The position numbers and the translations under genes were made by a program. 64,000 bases of DNA from Linanthus parryae (taxonomy: Eukaryota; Streptophyta; Magnoliopsida; Ericales; Polemoniaceae): NCBI GenBank assembly GCA_023055425.1, contig JALGPY010000002.1:141853927-141917926 (forward strand), given 5' to 3'. Under the pieces are notes generated by a model. The model did not search any database, was not told the DNA's origin, and saw nothing but the letters and a program-made list of their open reading frames with translations. This document shows, piece by piece, positions 11,416-25,399 of the stretch. Position 1 is the stretch's first letter. Each line of letters begins with the position of its first letter.

Positions 11416-12384
11416 AATTAAGAATTTGAAACAGGAACTGTCAGTTTACGATTTTTGTATGTTTCTAACTGTTATAAATTCTGGGTCAAAACTCTCAAAT
11501 CATGATGATTGATGTATATGTGAATATATGAATGATATAGGTAACTCAAGTGTCTTGAATTCAATAAAGCAAGTTCTCATTCTAAGGTATTCATGTAATT
11601 TTTCTAGTGTTAAGCCTTACTCTTAGGTTATGATATTTTATGCACTATCTGTGAAACCGGACGAGTCACAATGTATTGAATCTAGGATCCCACACTGTTT
11701 ATGTGTGATTGTTAATTCATGAAAAGAAAATTCAGATCATAAAGTGCATTATATAAGTTTATTACAAATGATCTAAGCCTCATTTGTTGGATACTCTGCG
11801 ACGCTAAGTTCTTACAGACAATTCAAGCTACCTAAATCTAGTTCTGCAAGAAAGCGTCAGAAGTCATCAAGTATTTTGATCTTTGGATTTCTGGGAATTT
11901 TTTAGAAGTTTCCTAGTCAGTCTTAGGTCTAGGATCCTTCAAGTAGCATCTATCCAAGTGTGCAAGGACTAAGCTGTCAAACTTGCACAATAGAAAGGGA
12001 CAAGAGAGCAGTAAGTACTCATTGGTGCACCTAGGACTGGGACAAAACCCTTGGAAGGGCTGTGCCCAGTCTAGGTGCGGCCAGGAGAGTCTCTCTTGCT
12101 CTTTAACTTTTCTCTAGTTCTATTGGCCGTTTCAGTCAGTCAGTTATTCTTCAGTAGATATTGTCTACGATTTAATCCTTGTCTTCCATGTACAGAGAAT
12201 AAAATACATCTTTTATGAAAATTATATTGTAAGTGATAATGATCAAAATAAGATGTATTTATATTAAAACTTTGTTATGTATTTAATTATTTCTCTGTGC
12301 AAAGTATGGAAGTATTTTTCATATAAATCAACTACTTTATGGTAATATATTTTTGATAGAAATTGAATTTTCTAATAATTTTAT
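11416..12384. other. AT-rich unassigned sequence
   Basis: Nearly 1 kb with no coding frame that I recognise. It is probably the outer part of an older retroelement or host intergenic DNA. Confidence 0.4.
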
Positions 12385-12625
12385 GAGTTGTGTTCTCACG
12401 AACTCGTTTCATTGATACTATCATGAGAACGTGACATGACATCTTTACATCCACAAATTTCATTCCATTAATGAAAGAGATACACATTTATTCTGACTCG
12501 AAATCTTAAAGAATATGCGCGGGTGATATCTCCTTTATAAATTAAATGAAATTTGTGGCTGTGAGGATGCCACGTCACGTTCTCATGATAGTATCAATGA
12601 ACACGAGTTCGTGAGAACGTGACTC
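12385..12625. mobile_element. foldback MITE, about 241 bp
   Basis: The two ends are inverted copies of about 80 bp: the left arm starts GAGTTGTGTTCTCACGAACT and the right arm is its near reverse complement, ending GTTCGTGAGAACGTGACTC. The central 80 bp is unique and AT-rich. Possible 3-bp flanking TAT on both sides would fit a PIF/Harbinger-type or similar MITE, but this is weak. There is no coding capacity. Confidence 0.8.
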
Positions 12626-14269
<1,644 letters not shown>

Positions 14270-14370
14270 ATTGGTATCAGAGCCTAGTTACCATATTTAT
14301 ATTATTTATTTAATAGAAATAACATGGAGATCAAGATGCCTCCTGACCTAGAGGTTCACAAAGCATGTGG
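14270..14370 (+). other. primer site and leader stub of the older copia element
   Basis: TTGGTATCAGAGCC at 14271-14284 is the tRNA-Met primer site. About 85 bp of leader follow, including an ATG at 14323 that may be a gag start (MEIKMPPDLEVHKA). The element is then cut by the Angela-like LTR at 14371. Confidence 0.6.
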
Positions 14371-15795
14371 TGTGGAATAGATGCCCTAGAGGCAATCTAG
14401 TTTAGTATGAACAATAATTTGCTAGAATATTTATTTTATTATTTATGGAGATATTTTAATATAATGAAGTCCTTAGATTTATAATTGTGTTGTTTATCTT
14501 AAATACCCCTATTCCATTATACTGATTAACAGGACAATCATCTATAGACTAGTATGACGTTAGATTGATATAGAGATATCACGATCTAACACATGGGTAT
14601 GCATTAGAGGTAATGACATACTGGATTGACCCATCTCTGAGAAGGCTTCATACTAGTTATTTAAAGTCACAAGCGCTTCTCGCGGTGAAAACGATATTGT
14701 CATCCTTAGACATCAACTCACTAGATCATCTAGTTGTGGAATATTGTGTCTTGGTAGCGTCAAACACTACACCGTGACAGGTTAGCCATAGAGGGCCGTA
14801 TCAGACACAATGTGAAGCAAGCTTAGAGATCGTAGTGATGTAGATGGAATTTGTCCCTCCCACATAACGGGAGCAAATATCCGTGGCCACTCGAGGGATA
14901 GTTCTTATAGAATGTCTGGCCAGGCTCAGATAAATCAATATGGGATATTGATGTTGTCTGCATGAGTAAGGCTATTCCCAGGATCGAGAAACTATGGATT
15001 GGATATACGAGTGTGACTTGTATGTCTCATGTCCAATTCGGATATAGAGACAAAGGAATGAGACAATACTTGCACGAGGTTTGTCGGATGACTATTTCTA
15101 TTAGTTGGGTGGAATGGATGTGTTGCTAGACACCGCTCCATGTTAGTAAATAGTTACTACCAACTAAGTAGAAACCTATGGGTTCACACGCCATATGGAT
15201 TGAACTAGACCTGGAAGTTAATTAATATGATTAATTAATTATAAGGTTAAAAGTGCAACAACTTGCTAACGTAGTAGGACTAATATGCAAGAGGGACTAA
15301 TCCGAATTTGAGTAGGATTAGGAGAGGGCCTTTATGTAGTAAAGAAGGAGTTGTTGGACTATATGAAGGATGCTCCTAGCTTCCTTCCTACTAATATAAT
15401 GCTCATAACAGTACTTCAGTAGGAGAGAAAGCAAGGAGAGAGAGCAAGACAACACAAGAGAGGCTGACCGCCCCCTTGTGTCGTCTGCCCCTACCCCGTC
15501 GGCCAAAGAGAGAGGACCGAACCCCTCTTTGGTCTCCGTTGCGTGATTTCTTCTTCCTCTTCCACCGTTCCTAGCTAGAAAAAGGAGTTGGAAGATCTAG
15601 ATCTCAATCCTAGTCGTGGATCAACCGTAGAGACACAACATTATTTCTTTTTGATGTCATCACAGGAGACCCACAAGGTACTTGTTATGAATCCTTTACT
15701 ATCGTTATGAATTATATTCCTGTGATCCTTGGAGGGTCTTGTGCGGATCTTTTTCTTATTTAATTCCGCTGTGTAATCCGTTACAAAACCCTACA
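14371..15795 (+). repeat. 5' LTR of the truncated Angela-like element
   Basis: About 1425 bp, ending CCCTACA just before the primer site. The first bases read TGTGGAATAG, one T short of the TGTTGGAATAG seen in B and C. The position matching the TATA box of B (CTATATAAAG) reads CTATATGAAGG at about 15360, so the core promoter looks damaged. Confidence 0.88.
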
Positions 15796-16684
15796 GTGGT
15801 ATCAGAGCCACAGGTCGTAGAGCATAACGTAGTTTATGTGTTACTTTTTTGTCGTTTTCACCTATAAATGTTAATTATTGCGTTAAAACGACATATTAAG
15901 CATATTACATGCAACTTGAATAATGATTCAACTCAAAATAAGATAGAGTATTACATGATGATGTAGAGAATTGGTGAATTTGGGGCACATATTGATGTGA
16001 GCAATTTAGGATCTTAGATCTAGGGTTAGGGAACAAATTGGAAATGAGTTTTCAATTCGGAAATGTTTTGGACTTGGGGAACAAGGAAGAAATTGTTTTG
16101 GAAACAACTACCATAGAGGATCGGCCCCTAGGGACCGCCCCCTAGGCTTCCTTGCCGCCCAAGCCAAAGGGGCCGAAGGCCTAGGCAATTCGGCCGACCC
16201 TACTGGTTGGTCCGACCGGCCTAGGCTCAGCCCGGGCGGCTCTAAGGGGTTCAGCCAGTTGTTTGGTTGGGAATATTGGACCCTTTTGACCCTAGTGATC
16301 CTAAAATCAATTAAAAATTAACTAAGCGTTTTAAAATTGGATTTTAACTGTTTATGTTCAATTCGCATGGTGATTGAATATGGCCTTAGATGTGGTTTGT
16401 TGTGGATATTTTAATTTTGTGGTTTGTTTACGGCATGCGAGCTGATCAATTTGATGTAATAATTAATTAGGGTTTACGGCCTGCGAGCCGGAATTTTTCT
16501 CTTAACTTGTGAGATTTATTTTATTTAGTATAGTTGCTAGCTAGTACCAGATAGAACAGATGATAGCCAAGATTGAAGAAAAGAAGTCCAAAGAATTAAA
16601 GGAGCCACAACATGGAGCATGGAGTATTACACAAGGCTATGGAGGATGGACAAAAAGATGGAGGCACATGGAGATGAGCTTGCT
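15796..16684 (+). other. primer site and partial leader of the truncated Angela-like element
   Basis: TGGTATCAGAGCC at 15797-15809 is the tRNA-Met primer site. The leader that follows is alignable by eye with 50320-51200 of element B, including paired 'ACGGCCTGCGAGC'-like phrases near 16430 and 16475. It ends abruptly at 16684. Confidence 0.82.
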
Positions 16685-17034
16685 TGTAATACCCCGTATA
16701 ATTACTGGGGGTATAATAGTAATTTGAAGAGCTAAATGAGAATTTAATAGCAAGAGATAATATTAGATAAATTATCATATTTTATAATTTAAAAGGTTGA
16801 GTGAAATTTAAAAAATGCTTGGTTAATGTTCGTAAATGGTTTGTATATGTTCATTTATTTTAGTCGTGATCGCGGGTGCGACCACCGCGTGACTTCATAG
16901 TTGTGCCACACACGATTACTCAACTAGATGGTGTGAAGTTGTGCCACACACGATTACTCAACTAGATGGTGTGACTAGCCGCACACAATAATTTTCCTAG
17001 GAGAGTTGTGATCAGATTTTTATTCAATTTTGTA

Positions 17035-17253
17035 TTCTTCTTCTTCTTCTTCTTCTTCTTCTTCTTCTTCTTCTTCTTCTTCTTCTTCTTCTTCTTCTTC
17101 TTCTTCTTCTTCTTCTTCTTCTTCTTCTTCTTCTTCTTCTTCTTCTTCTTCTTCTTCTTCTTCTTCTTCTTCTTCTTCTTCTTCTTCTTCTTCTTCTTCT
17201 TCTTCTTCTTCTTCTTCTTCTTCTTCTTCTTCTTCTTCTTCTTCTTCTTCTTC
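17035..17253. repeat. (TTC)73 microsatellite
   Basis: 219 bp of apparently uninterrupted TTC. Translated frames give runs of Ser, Phe or Leu (Lys, Glu or Arg on the other strand) and are not genes. It lies about 60 bp upstream of the LTR's TATA-like box and is absent at that place from the LTRs of element D. Confidence 0.98.
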
Positions 17254-17312
17254 GGCAAACAATTCTGCCCGACAAGGTCACCTCCCACCACCACCTCCAT
17301 CACTATCCTCTC

Positions 17313-17321
17313 TTATAAAAA
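17313..17321 (+). promoter_or_regulatory. TATA-like box in the LTR of element E
   Basis: TTATAAAAA is followed by C/T-rich leader sequence (TTCTCTCCTCTTC), a usual plant start-site environment. D has TATAAAAGCC at the corresponding place on its sense strand. Confidence 0.55.
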
Positions 17322-18215
17322 CCAGTTCTCTCCTCTTCTTCGGCAGACCACACCAACCACCACCACTGCCTTCATCACCATCATCTTCACCTTCGTCTTC
17401 TTCACCTCCGGCTAACAACACCACCACCACCCACAACTCCTTCTACTCATTTCCACTGTTTCTCCCTCTCTCTTGCTCTCTGTCTCGAACAGAGACTCAA
17501 AACAGCAACAACAGCAGTGGCTAGAAGCCACCACCGCCACCGCTGCAACTTCTGGCGAGGACCCCGAAAGACCACCAGGCACACCACCTTTGTTTCTCTC
17601 ACTGTCCCTCTCACACCTCCTCTCTGTCGCGATAAAAAAAGATGAAGAGAGGACATAACAGTAGCAGCAGAAGCCACGACATAGGGCATCACCAAATCGC
17701 CGGCGAACCTCCATTAACGCTGGCGAAGCTCTCGGCCAAACACCACCACTGCCACCCACGGGTCAAAACTCCCTCCAAACAACTCCTAGGGGTCCGAACA
17801 AGCCTCTAGAAGACTCACCCGAACCCAGAAGCGCCCTAATCACTGGCGTCGAGCTCCATCTCCGGCGCCACCGTTCAGCTAGAGCACTCCTAGGGGTCCG
17901 AACAATTCTCGATCGTTTCTCGTGATTTTTCGTACCGGTACGCTCTAATCTTCGTCCTGAGTTGATTTACATAGTCAAAATCATGTCTTGACACTTAGAT
18001 TCACATTTAGATTTATCAAGTTGGAAGTTCATGCTTATGGGGAGGTAGTTGTCATTTTCAGAAAGTATTTTAGTTAAAGAAATGGGGTATTTGTGTTGCT
18101 TCAACATACTTTGGGGGGTTTGTTTGTCATTTAACAATCTGAAAACATAAAAAAATAAAATGAAAATAGGATTTTAAAGTTTAATCAATTCCTACACTTT
18201 CTAGTCACTATTCTA

Positions 18216-18216
18216 A

Positions 18217-18275
<59 letters not shown>

Positions 18276-18355
18276 TAATAATAATAATAATAATAGTAAT
18301 TATAACAATAGAAGTAATAGTTATAATAATAATGATAATAATAATAGTAATAATA
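18216..18355. repeat. imperfect (AAT)n microsatellite
   Basis: AAT triplets with scattered G and C interruptions inside the LTR of E. The tract corresponds in position, inverted, to the ATT tracts in the two LTRs of D. Confidence 0.9.
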
Positions 18356-19779
18356 ACAACAAAATAAAAGTAAGTTAAGTAATTAAATAAGATATATAAA
18401 ATAGGGGCTCGTAAATCGAATTTATTTTCTTGAAAATAAACAAGTTAGAAGCATAACTTGTAATCCTTAATTTTCGGTTTGTTTTAAATTAGTTGGTAAA
18501 TAAGAAATATTTTTGAATTTAACTTAATGGTTTTATCAATTAATAACCAACGTGTAACTTTATTAATAAAAAGAATAATTTTTCCAACTTGTATTTGTCC
18601 ACTAAAAATATTATAAATAGTTTCCATAATTAATTTTACAAATTTGATAAATAAATGGCTAATTTAATACTATTATTCATTAAATTAATTTATTGGTTAC
18701 GTAGAAATAGATATGTTAGTAAAATTAGTATTTAGTAACTATTAAAAGTTTATGGACTTAAATTATGGGTTTCTATATAATATTAATTTAGAATATTATT
18801 AAAAATATGTATATATATGGAGAATTAAGAGATTTAAAATGGAACTTGTTAGACTTGTAATAATTTACAATTGCATATTTGTGTCGATAAACTGGTGATC
18901 GAATAAAGAAATGTAACGTGTAGGTGACAAGTTTGTAGACGAGGGCCACGTGACATTCTAGGAGACTTTACGTGCTTATTGCTGAGGATCGAGATAGTAA
19001 ATATGCCTAGCCTAGCGTGCCTAGCTCCTTTCGTGTCATAATATGATTTTTAATATTTGTCCCAAATGTGTTTTGTGATATATATGTTTTACTTGAGATT
19101 TATTTACGATTTGAAATATTTTCTTTGAAATCGCACACGAAAATAATAAATTGTAATAACGTAAAGTGGAAAGAGTTGTACGGGGAAAAACTTATTATTA
19201 TTTTTGTGTTGACTTCGGTCACTCGACCCCTATTATTTTAATCCGGTCGCATCCTGCCGGATCGCTCCATGTACTCACCTCTCAGGCCGCAAGAAGTCTT
19301 AGGGGTCTGCCGGCAGTTAAGGTCATGGCTGCTAGTGATAGTTTAGTAGATCTTTTCCCGTAACAACAAAGTTAAAAATGGCTTTTCTATGAGATAAGGA
19401 TGTTTATGAATAGAAAGAAGAAATAATCGGGATATTATTCCCCACTACATAGTAAGAAGTAAAGTTTCGAAGTTAAGAGTTTTATTTACAATATTAATTT
19501 GGTCATCGAGTTACACTTTCTGACTTATTCCTCTTATGTTTTGACATGAAATAAAATCATGTTCTCTCCTCCTTATAACAAGCTCGGGTGTTTACTTACT
19601 CAGTACCTTATGCTGATTTTAGAAACTGCGCTCGTTGTTTCCTTCTCTTGCAGGTTTAGAGGAAGAAGACTATGGCATGACCGGGTACGACCACATGCGC
19701 TCGTTGCTTTTGATTTTCCGCCGTTACTTTTAGCATCGTCCTCCCCGTCTCGTCCGAGCCGGATAAGGGGGCCGTTGCA

Positions 19780-20235
19780 GGTGGTATCTAAGCCGGCAAT
19801 GTATTAAATGAGAATTTAAACCTGTGGGAAACTTAAAATGAAAATATGACAAGATAATTAAAACCGGAAAAGTCTTCCGGGGTATAGGTAGCTTAAGTGT
19901 AGGTCTTGGTATTTCCCGCCCACCCGCAACCTGTCTCAAGAAGTGCTGTGTTGTAGTCTTATGTGAATCAGTTTGATTTAAAATACAATTTATTGGTTGT
20001 GAATGATCTTCACTTTCATGATAGGAGGAAGGATGAGAACAATATTTGATTCGTACTAGATGTATAATTTCCTTTGCAGACTCAAGTTATGTGCTTTATT
20101 GTGATAACCGCTATGTGGTACATGTTAATCTGTTATTTTACGTGATAATTGTGTTGAAAAACTGTGAAATTGTTGTCTAAATATCTGCGACCATAACTAA
20201 GGATACCAAAGGGTGTGAATGATAGACCACTATAA
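19780..20235 (+). other. primer site and shortened leader of element E
   Basis: GTGGTATCTAAGCC at 19781-19794 is a mutated tRNA-Met primer site. The leader runs straight into the middle of gag at about 20236, so the first ~40 gag codons present in D are missing. Confidence 0.65.
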
Positions 20236-20937
20236 TTTCACCTTACGACCGGAAATTCAATTGTGCAGTCTTCTACCTAAAAAGTGAAGCGAATTTTTGG
20301 TGGAGAAATGCACGAGAAACTCTGCTAGCTAACCCCAACTTCAACTGGGAATCCCTCCAAGCTGCTCTCAGATCTCGATTCTACCCACACCATGTGAAAA
20401 GGAGCAAGGAAACAAAATTCCATAACCTACAGCAAGGAAATGACTCTGTAACTGAGTATTTCCGGAAATTTGCGGAGTTGACATGATTTGTTGGAAACAT
20501 GGTGCCTGATGAAGACTCCAAGGTTTCTCGATTCATCAGTGGACTACACGAAAGGCTACAAGAATCTCTGCTGAGCAGAACGTACTCTACTCTCCATGAA
20601 GCCTACGGCAAACCTGGTGACATTTGGCGAGTCCGTGTCTCCCAAGAAGAGAAACGCAAGAAACGTAAGCTAGAAGAGGCGGGAGGAAGCGAAAACAACT
20701 TTGCCAAGACCAATAAGAGGTTCAAACCCAACAATGGTGGAGGCAACCAAGGACAACATTGTGGCAAAAAACAGAACACTATGGTTTAGAAAACTCGCCG
20801 TTATTTCTGCCAATGGTGCCCACGAAACCACCCAAGGACAGATTGTGAGGGAAATGCGGTCACTTGCAACAAATGTGGTAAAAGCAGACATCGAGCTCTT
20901 GAAAGTCGCTCACAACCAGCCGGGAACCAGCAAATGA
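20236..20937 (+). pseudogene. gag remnant of gypsy element E
   Basis: The capsid region begins at DRKFNCAVFYLKSEANFWW and continues as RFYPHHVK and NLQQGNDSV, close to element D's gag. A stop at about 20483 interrupts it. The next frame (20499-20789) keeps MVPDEDSKVSRFISGLHERL and a basic region. After a further frame change the zinc-knuckle cysteines are only partly recognisable. It is a dead capsid gene. Confidence 0.82.
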
Positions 20938-21179
20938 ACCCATGAGGTAATTTCGGAAGGCCAAAACAGAACAACTACCAGGGCAACCGTCAAAAGAAGG
21001 CGAACAACTTTGGACGAAACTAGTAGTTTGGGAATCAGCATAATGGAAATCGCAACAACCAAAACAACGGAGGCAATGGCTATGGGAGACCGCATAATCA
21101 CAACCCGGGACAGAACGGAGCTCAACCTAGGAATGTGAACAACAATGCTGGATATAGGTCGAATGCCAACGACAGAGCA

Positions 21180-24100
21180 AGTGCAGCAGGAGGAGCAGGA
21201 GGTTAGAATAAAAATGTTGGAAGAATCGCTGTGCTGATAAGGACTGAAGCAGAAGCTGCTCATGGAGTTCTCACGGGGTACTTTCCTTGTCCTTGAGCAA
21301 CTAGCTTTTGTATTGTTTGATTCGGGTGCATCTTATTCCTTTACATCATCTTCGATTGTTGAGAAATCGGGTTTACATAAGTCATCTAGCATATCTGTTC
21401 CGGTAGCAATACCTAATGGCAACGTAACTGTCCGTGACACCGTATTCGAAGGAATATCCTAACCAGTACCTTACCCGCCAACCTAATAAAGTTTGACCTA
21501 GGGGGCATAGATGTGATCCTAGGAATGGACTAGCTTCGGATATACCGAGTAGTTATTGACTGCTATGGTCAAAAGGTCCGGCTGAAAGGGCCTATGGGAC
21601 AAAAGAACACTTACCGAGGTCTCCCTACAGAACCTCGCATTAAACTAGTATCAGCCCTGACCATTGTAAACCAAGTGAAGAAGGGAAACTTTGTCTTCTT
21701 GTGTTATGTCCAAAATGTAACTAAAAAGGAAACTGTTGTAGAACAAATACCATTCATGACGGAATTTCCGGATGTATTCCCAGACGAGATTCCAGGAATG
21801 CCACCTCAAAGAGAAGTGGAGTTCACGATAGACTTGGCACCTGGAACTTCACCTATTTCCAGGGCGCCGTATCGGATGGCACCTGCTGAGTTACAGGAGC
21901 TAAAGAACCAGATACAAGAACTTCTAGATAAGGGGTACATACGACCTAGTGTGTCACCCTGGGGAGCACCGATGTTGTTCCTAAGGAATTAAGACGAGAG
22001 TTTACGATTATGCATTGATTACCGGGAACTGAACAGCGCTACCATCAAGAACAAATACCCGCTACCCTGGATTGATGACTTGTTCGATCAATTGCAAGAG
22101 ATAGCGTTTTCTATAAGATCGATTTGAGGTCCGGATATCATTAAATCCGTGTGGCCGATAAAGATATCCCAAAGACTGCCTTCAGTACAAGGTATGGTCA
22201 CTACGAGTTCACGGTTATGCCGTTTGGTTTGACTAACGCACCCGCAGTGTTCATGCATTTGATGAACCGAGTAATGAAGCCATTTTTGGACCAGTTTGTA
22301 GTTTTCTTTATTGATGACATCCTGGTGTACTGAAAGAACGAAAACGATCATGAAGAACATCTTCGAGAAGTATTGCAGACTTTGAGGCAAGAGCGACTGT
22401 ACGCTAAGCTGTCGAAATGTGAATTTTGGCTGGATCTTGTTCCATTTCTGGGCCATATCATTTCAAAGGAAGGAATAGCTGTGGACCCAGCAAATATCTC
22501 AGCAGTGAAAGACTGGCCTGCACCGAAGAATGTGTCTGAAATCAGGAGTTTTCTTGGCTTAGCAGGCTACTACCGACGTTTCGTAAAGGATTTCTCTAAG
22601 ACCGCTAGGCCATTGACTACACTATCAAAGAAGGCGGTAAAGTATCACTGGGACGATAGCTGCGAAGAAGCATTCCAAACTCTGAAGGAGAAGCTAGCTA
22701 GAACACCAGTATTAGCTTTACCGAACGAGTTTGGTGAATTCGAAGTATACAGTGATGCGTCAAAGAAGGGACTAGGATGCATGCTTATGAAGGATAGAAG
22801 GGTGATTGCATACGCGTCAAGGAAACTGAAACCCCACGAGGAAAACTACGTCACACACGACCTGGAACTAGCAGCAGTAGTCTTCGCGCTGAAAATATGG
22901 AGACATCATCTTTACGGAGCCGTTTGCAGGCTCTACAAGGATCATCGAAGCCTGAAGTATGTCTTCACCCAGAAGGAGTTGGACAACAGGCAACGAAGAT
23001 GGCTGGAAATTGTCAACGATTCTGATTTACGCATCCAGTACCACGTAGGGAAGGCTAACGTAGTCGCCGACGCACTAATTCATAAGTCAAGCCACGCAGC
23101 GAACGATATGCTAGTATTGCCGGAATGGTTATGGCACGAGGTCACGAAACTCAACCTTGAAGTGGTGGAACAAGGAACGATGCAAAAATTGCTTGGAAGC
23201 ATGACAGCTGTACCGGACTTCTTTGAAGAAATAAGGAACAATCAAGCCAGATACGTAAAGCTCGAAATAATCAAGAAGAAGAATGCAGCAGGAGAATCCA
23301 GAGAGTTCAAGATTCACGAGGATGGAAACATTCGCTATAAGGGAAGATGGTGTGTATTACATAAGTATGCAGAAACCAAACAAAAGTTGATGCCGGAAGC
23401 ACACAACACACCATACTCGGTCCATCCTGGAGGCGATAAACTTTACAAAGACTTGAAGAAGACGTTCTGGTGGGCAAACATGAATAAGGAAGTAGCGGAA
23501 TTTGTGGCTAGATGCTTATCATGTCAGAAGGTGAAATTCGAACACAAGAGAATGGGAGGCCTACTCCAACCACTGGATGTTCCAGTTTGGAAATGGGACT
23601 CCATCTCGATGGACTTCGTCACATCATTGCCGACATCACTGAACGGACTAAATCAGATATGGGTAGTCGTCGACAGACTAGCTAATACGAAAAGATTCAT
23701 CTCAATGAAGGACACATGGAGCATGGAGCAAAGAGCAGATGCCTACGTCAGAAACATCTTAAGGTATCATGGGGTTCCAAGTTCGATAATATCGGACAGA
23801 GACCCTAACTTCCTCTCTCATTTCCGGAGGGCGCTTCAAGAAGCTTTGGGAACTAAGCTAAAATTTAGTACAACCTTCCACCCAGCCACAGATGGACAAA
23901 CGGAAAGGACCATTTCAAACGCTGGAAGATACGTTGAGAGCCTGTGTTATGGATTTCCAAGGTTCATGGGTTAATAAATTTCCATTAATAGAGTTATCCT
24001 ACAACAACAGTTATCACGCCATCATTGGCATGGAACCATAGGAAGCCCTATATGGAAGGAAGTGCCGGTCGCCACTATGTTAGAGTGACATCAACAAAAC

Positions 24101-24652
24101 GGTGGTCATTGGACCACAAATGATTGAAGACATGACGAACCAGGTACGACACATCCAACAACGAATGAAAACAGCCCAAGACAGGCAAACATCATACGAA
24201 GATCAGAAGAGAAGTCCATTGGAATTCCAAGTGGGAGAAAAAGCGTTTCTACGGGTTTCACCTACTTAGGGAGTGACCAGGTTCAATCTAAAAGGGAAAT
24301 TAAGCCCTAAGTTTATCGGTCCGTACGAGGTTATAAAAAGGGTTGGTGAAGTTTCGTATCGACTGGATTTGCCATCGTATTTGGGAAGAGTACACAATGT
24401 ATTTCACATATCACAGCTGAAGAAATATGTGCCAGACCCGTCCCACGTGTTGGATCCTGAACCGGTGGATTTAGACCCGTCATTAACCTACGATCAGCAA
24501 CCTGTCAAGATACTGGACACCAAGACAAGAGATACACGTACCAAGAGTGTCAAACTGGTCAAAGTCTTTTGGTCTAACCACAAAACTGAAGAAGCAACTT
24601 AGGAACCTGAAGAAGAGATGAGGAATAAGTATCCCCACTTGTTCCACCAGGA
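21180..24652 (+). pseudogene. pol remnant of gypsy element E
   Basis: Domains in order: protease (FDSGASYSF near 21317), RT entry region (21594-21992), RT palm with FIDDILVY (22310-22332) ending at a stop, RT connection and RNase H (22373-23080, [11 protein letters not shown]), integrase zinc region ([11 protein letters not shown], then CLSCQKV), and integrase core ([22 protein letters not shown]). The GPY region (IGPYEVI) and chromodomain-like end (24273-24602) follow. Stops or frame changes occur near 21462, 21990, 22333, 23974, 24270 and 24601. Each domain is more than 80% legible, so decay is moderate. Confidence 0.87.
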
Positions 24653-24788
24653 ATGTTGAGTTCAGGGGACGTCACTCTCTAAGGGGGGAGGACGTAGCCA
24701 TTAATTGAGTACCATTGACGTAACCCTTCAATTAATGCCATTACACGTTAGTACCCTTATGACATAGTTAACCCTGACCCTTAGTAAC
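24653..24788 (+). other. 3' end of element E with purine tract
   Basis: CTAAGGGGGGAGGA at 24679-24692 resembles a polypurine tract, and the same place in D has AAGGGGGAGAGGA. About 96 bp follow before element G begins; they do not match the 5' LTR start. I read them as 3' untranslated sequence. Confidence 0.5.
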
Positions 24789-25399
24789 TGTGTACGAGAG
24801 AATCCCTTGAGGAGGATTCAATATACACCAAAAGCAGGGGATAGAAAGAACACAGAAAGAGTAGGCTGTGTGTAGGGAGAGAGTAAGGCAATAGTAACTG
24901 TATGAGAGAGAGACATAATTTTGGCAGAGCTTCCGCGTAGTTCAGGTGATTCGTCCTCGTATGGAAGGGTTAACGATCCTATATATAACGGAGAATGTGA
25001 CCGTTGTAGTGGGTTAATGCGCCCATTAATGGCGGCTTAATTAGCTTAACCACAACGGCAAGTTCTTCCGCGTATGTAGGAACCGTTACGCACGTCGTCC
25101 GCGTATACCGGAACCGTTATGAGGTTGACCGGGTTTATAGAGCTCGTGCCATAAATCTCTCAAAGCAGTTACTAAAGGTCGCGCGGGGGCTTGGTAATCG
25201 CTCGCGCGCGACAGGACTTACTCTAGCCTCCAAACCACTAAGTCCCTACAAGTCCCGTGTGGTGGTATGCGAGGGCCATGTCTCGCAGCCCCCACGTGGA
25301 TCAGCGCGGGTGGTGATCCAGTGTGTGTGGAGCATAGCTAGGTGTGGTGGATGATCGCCACGTGGCTAAGATCTGTCTGTCTAGAAAGCACTATCTACA
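24789..25399 (-). repeat. 3' LTR of element G
   Basis: 611 bp, starting TGTGTACGAGAG and ending CTATCTACA on the + strand. It is clearly homologous to F's 626-bp LTRs but diverged by many substitutions and indels, so it belongs to the same family but a different and older copy. The purine tract (minus) starts directly at 25400. Confidence 0.85.

Larger units (their letters stand above)
14371..16684 (+). mobile_element. Angela/BARE-like copia fragment: 5' LTR plus leader
   Basis: This has the same LTR and leader organisation as elements B and C further right, but stops inside the leader where gypsy E is inserted. No gag or pol survives on this side, and the missing part is not elsewhere in the window. 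The LTR start GGAATAGATGCCCTAGAGGC resembles the BARE-1/Angela LTR start as I recall it. Confidence 0.85.
16685..19779 (+). repeat. 5' LTR of gypsy element E
   Basis: 3095 bp from TGTAATACCCCG to CCGTTGCA. Boundaries were set by comparison with element D's LTRs and by the adjoining primer site. It contains a huge TTC tract, a TATA-like box at about 17313, and an AAT microsatellite at 18216-18355 at the same relative place as the ATT tracts in D. Apparent frames over the TTC tract are translation artefacts. Confidence 0.85.
16685..24788 (+). mobile_element. Ty3/gypsy element E (Tekay/Del-like), 3' LTR missing
   Basis: A 3.1-kb 5' LTR, primer site, gag and pol remnants in the order protease, RT, RNase H, integrase, chromodomain-like end identify a chromovirus. 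The close relative D (41546-46216) has the same order and strong protein similarity. The 3' side is cut by element G at 24789, so no 3' LTR is present in the window. Multiple stops and frameshifts make it inactive. Confidence 0.88.

Noticed and set aside
15797..15809. TGGTATCAGAGCC strings (also at 14272, 50321, 60222) as possible tRNA gene parts
   Set aside because: Each adjoins an LTR end and is a primer site; no cloverleaf surrounds any of them.
16962..17524. Long open frames of poly-Ser, poly-Phe, poly-Lys, poly-Glu and poly-Arg on both strands
   Set aside because: They are translations of the TTC microsatellite in all frames.
24693..24788. Start of a 3' LTR for gypsy E
   Set aside because: The sequence after the purine tract does not match the 5' LTR start beyond three or four bases.
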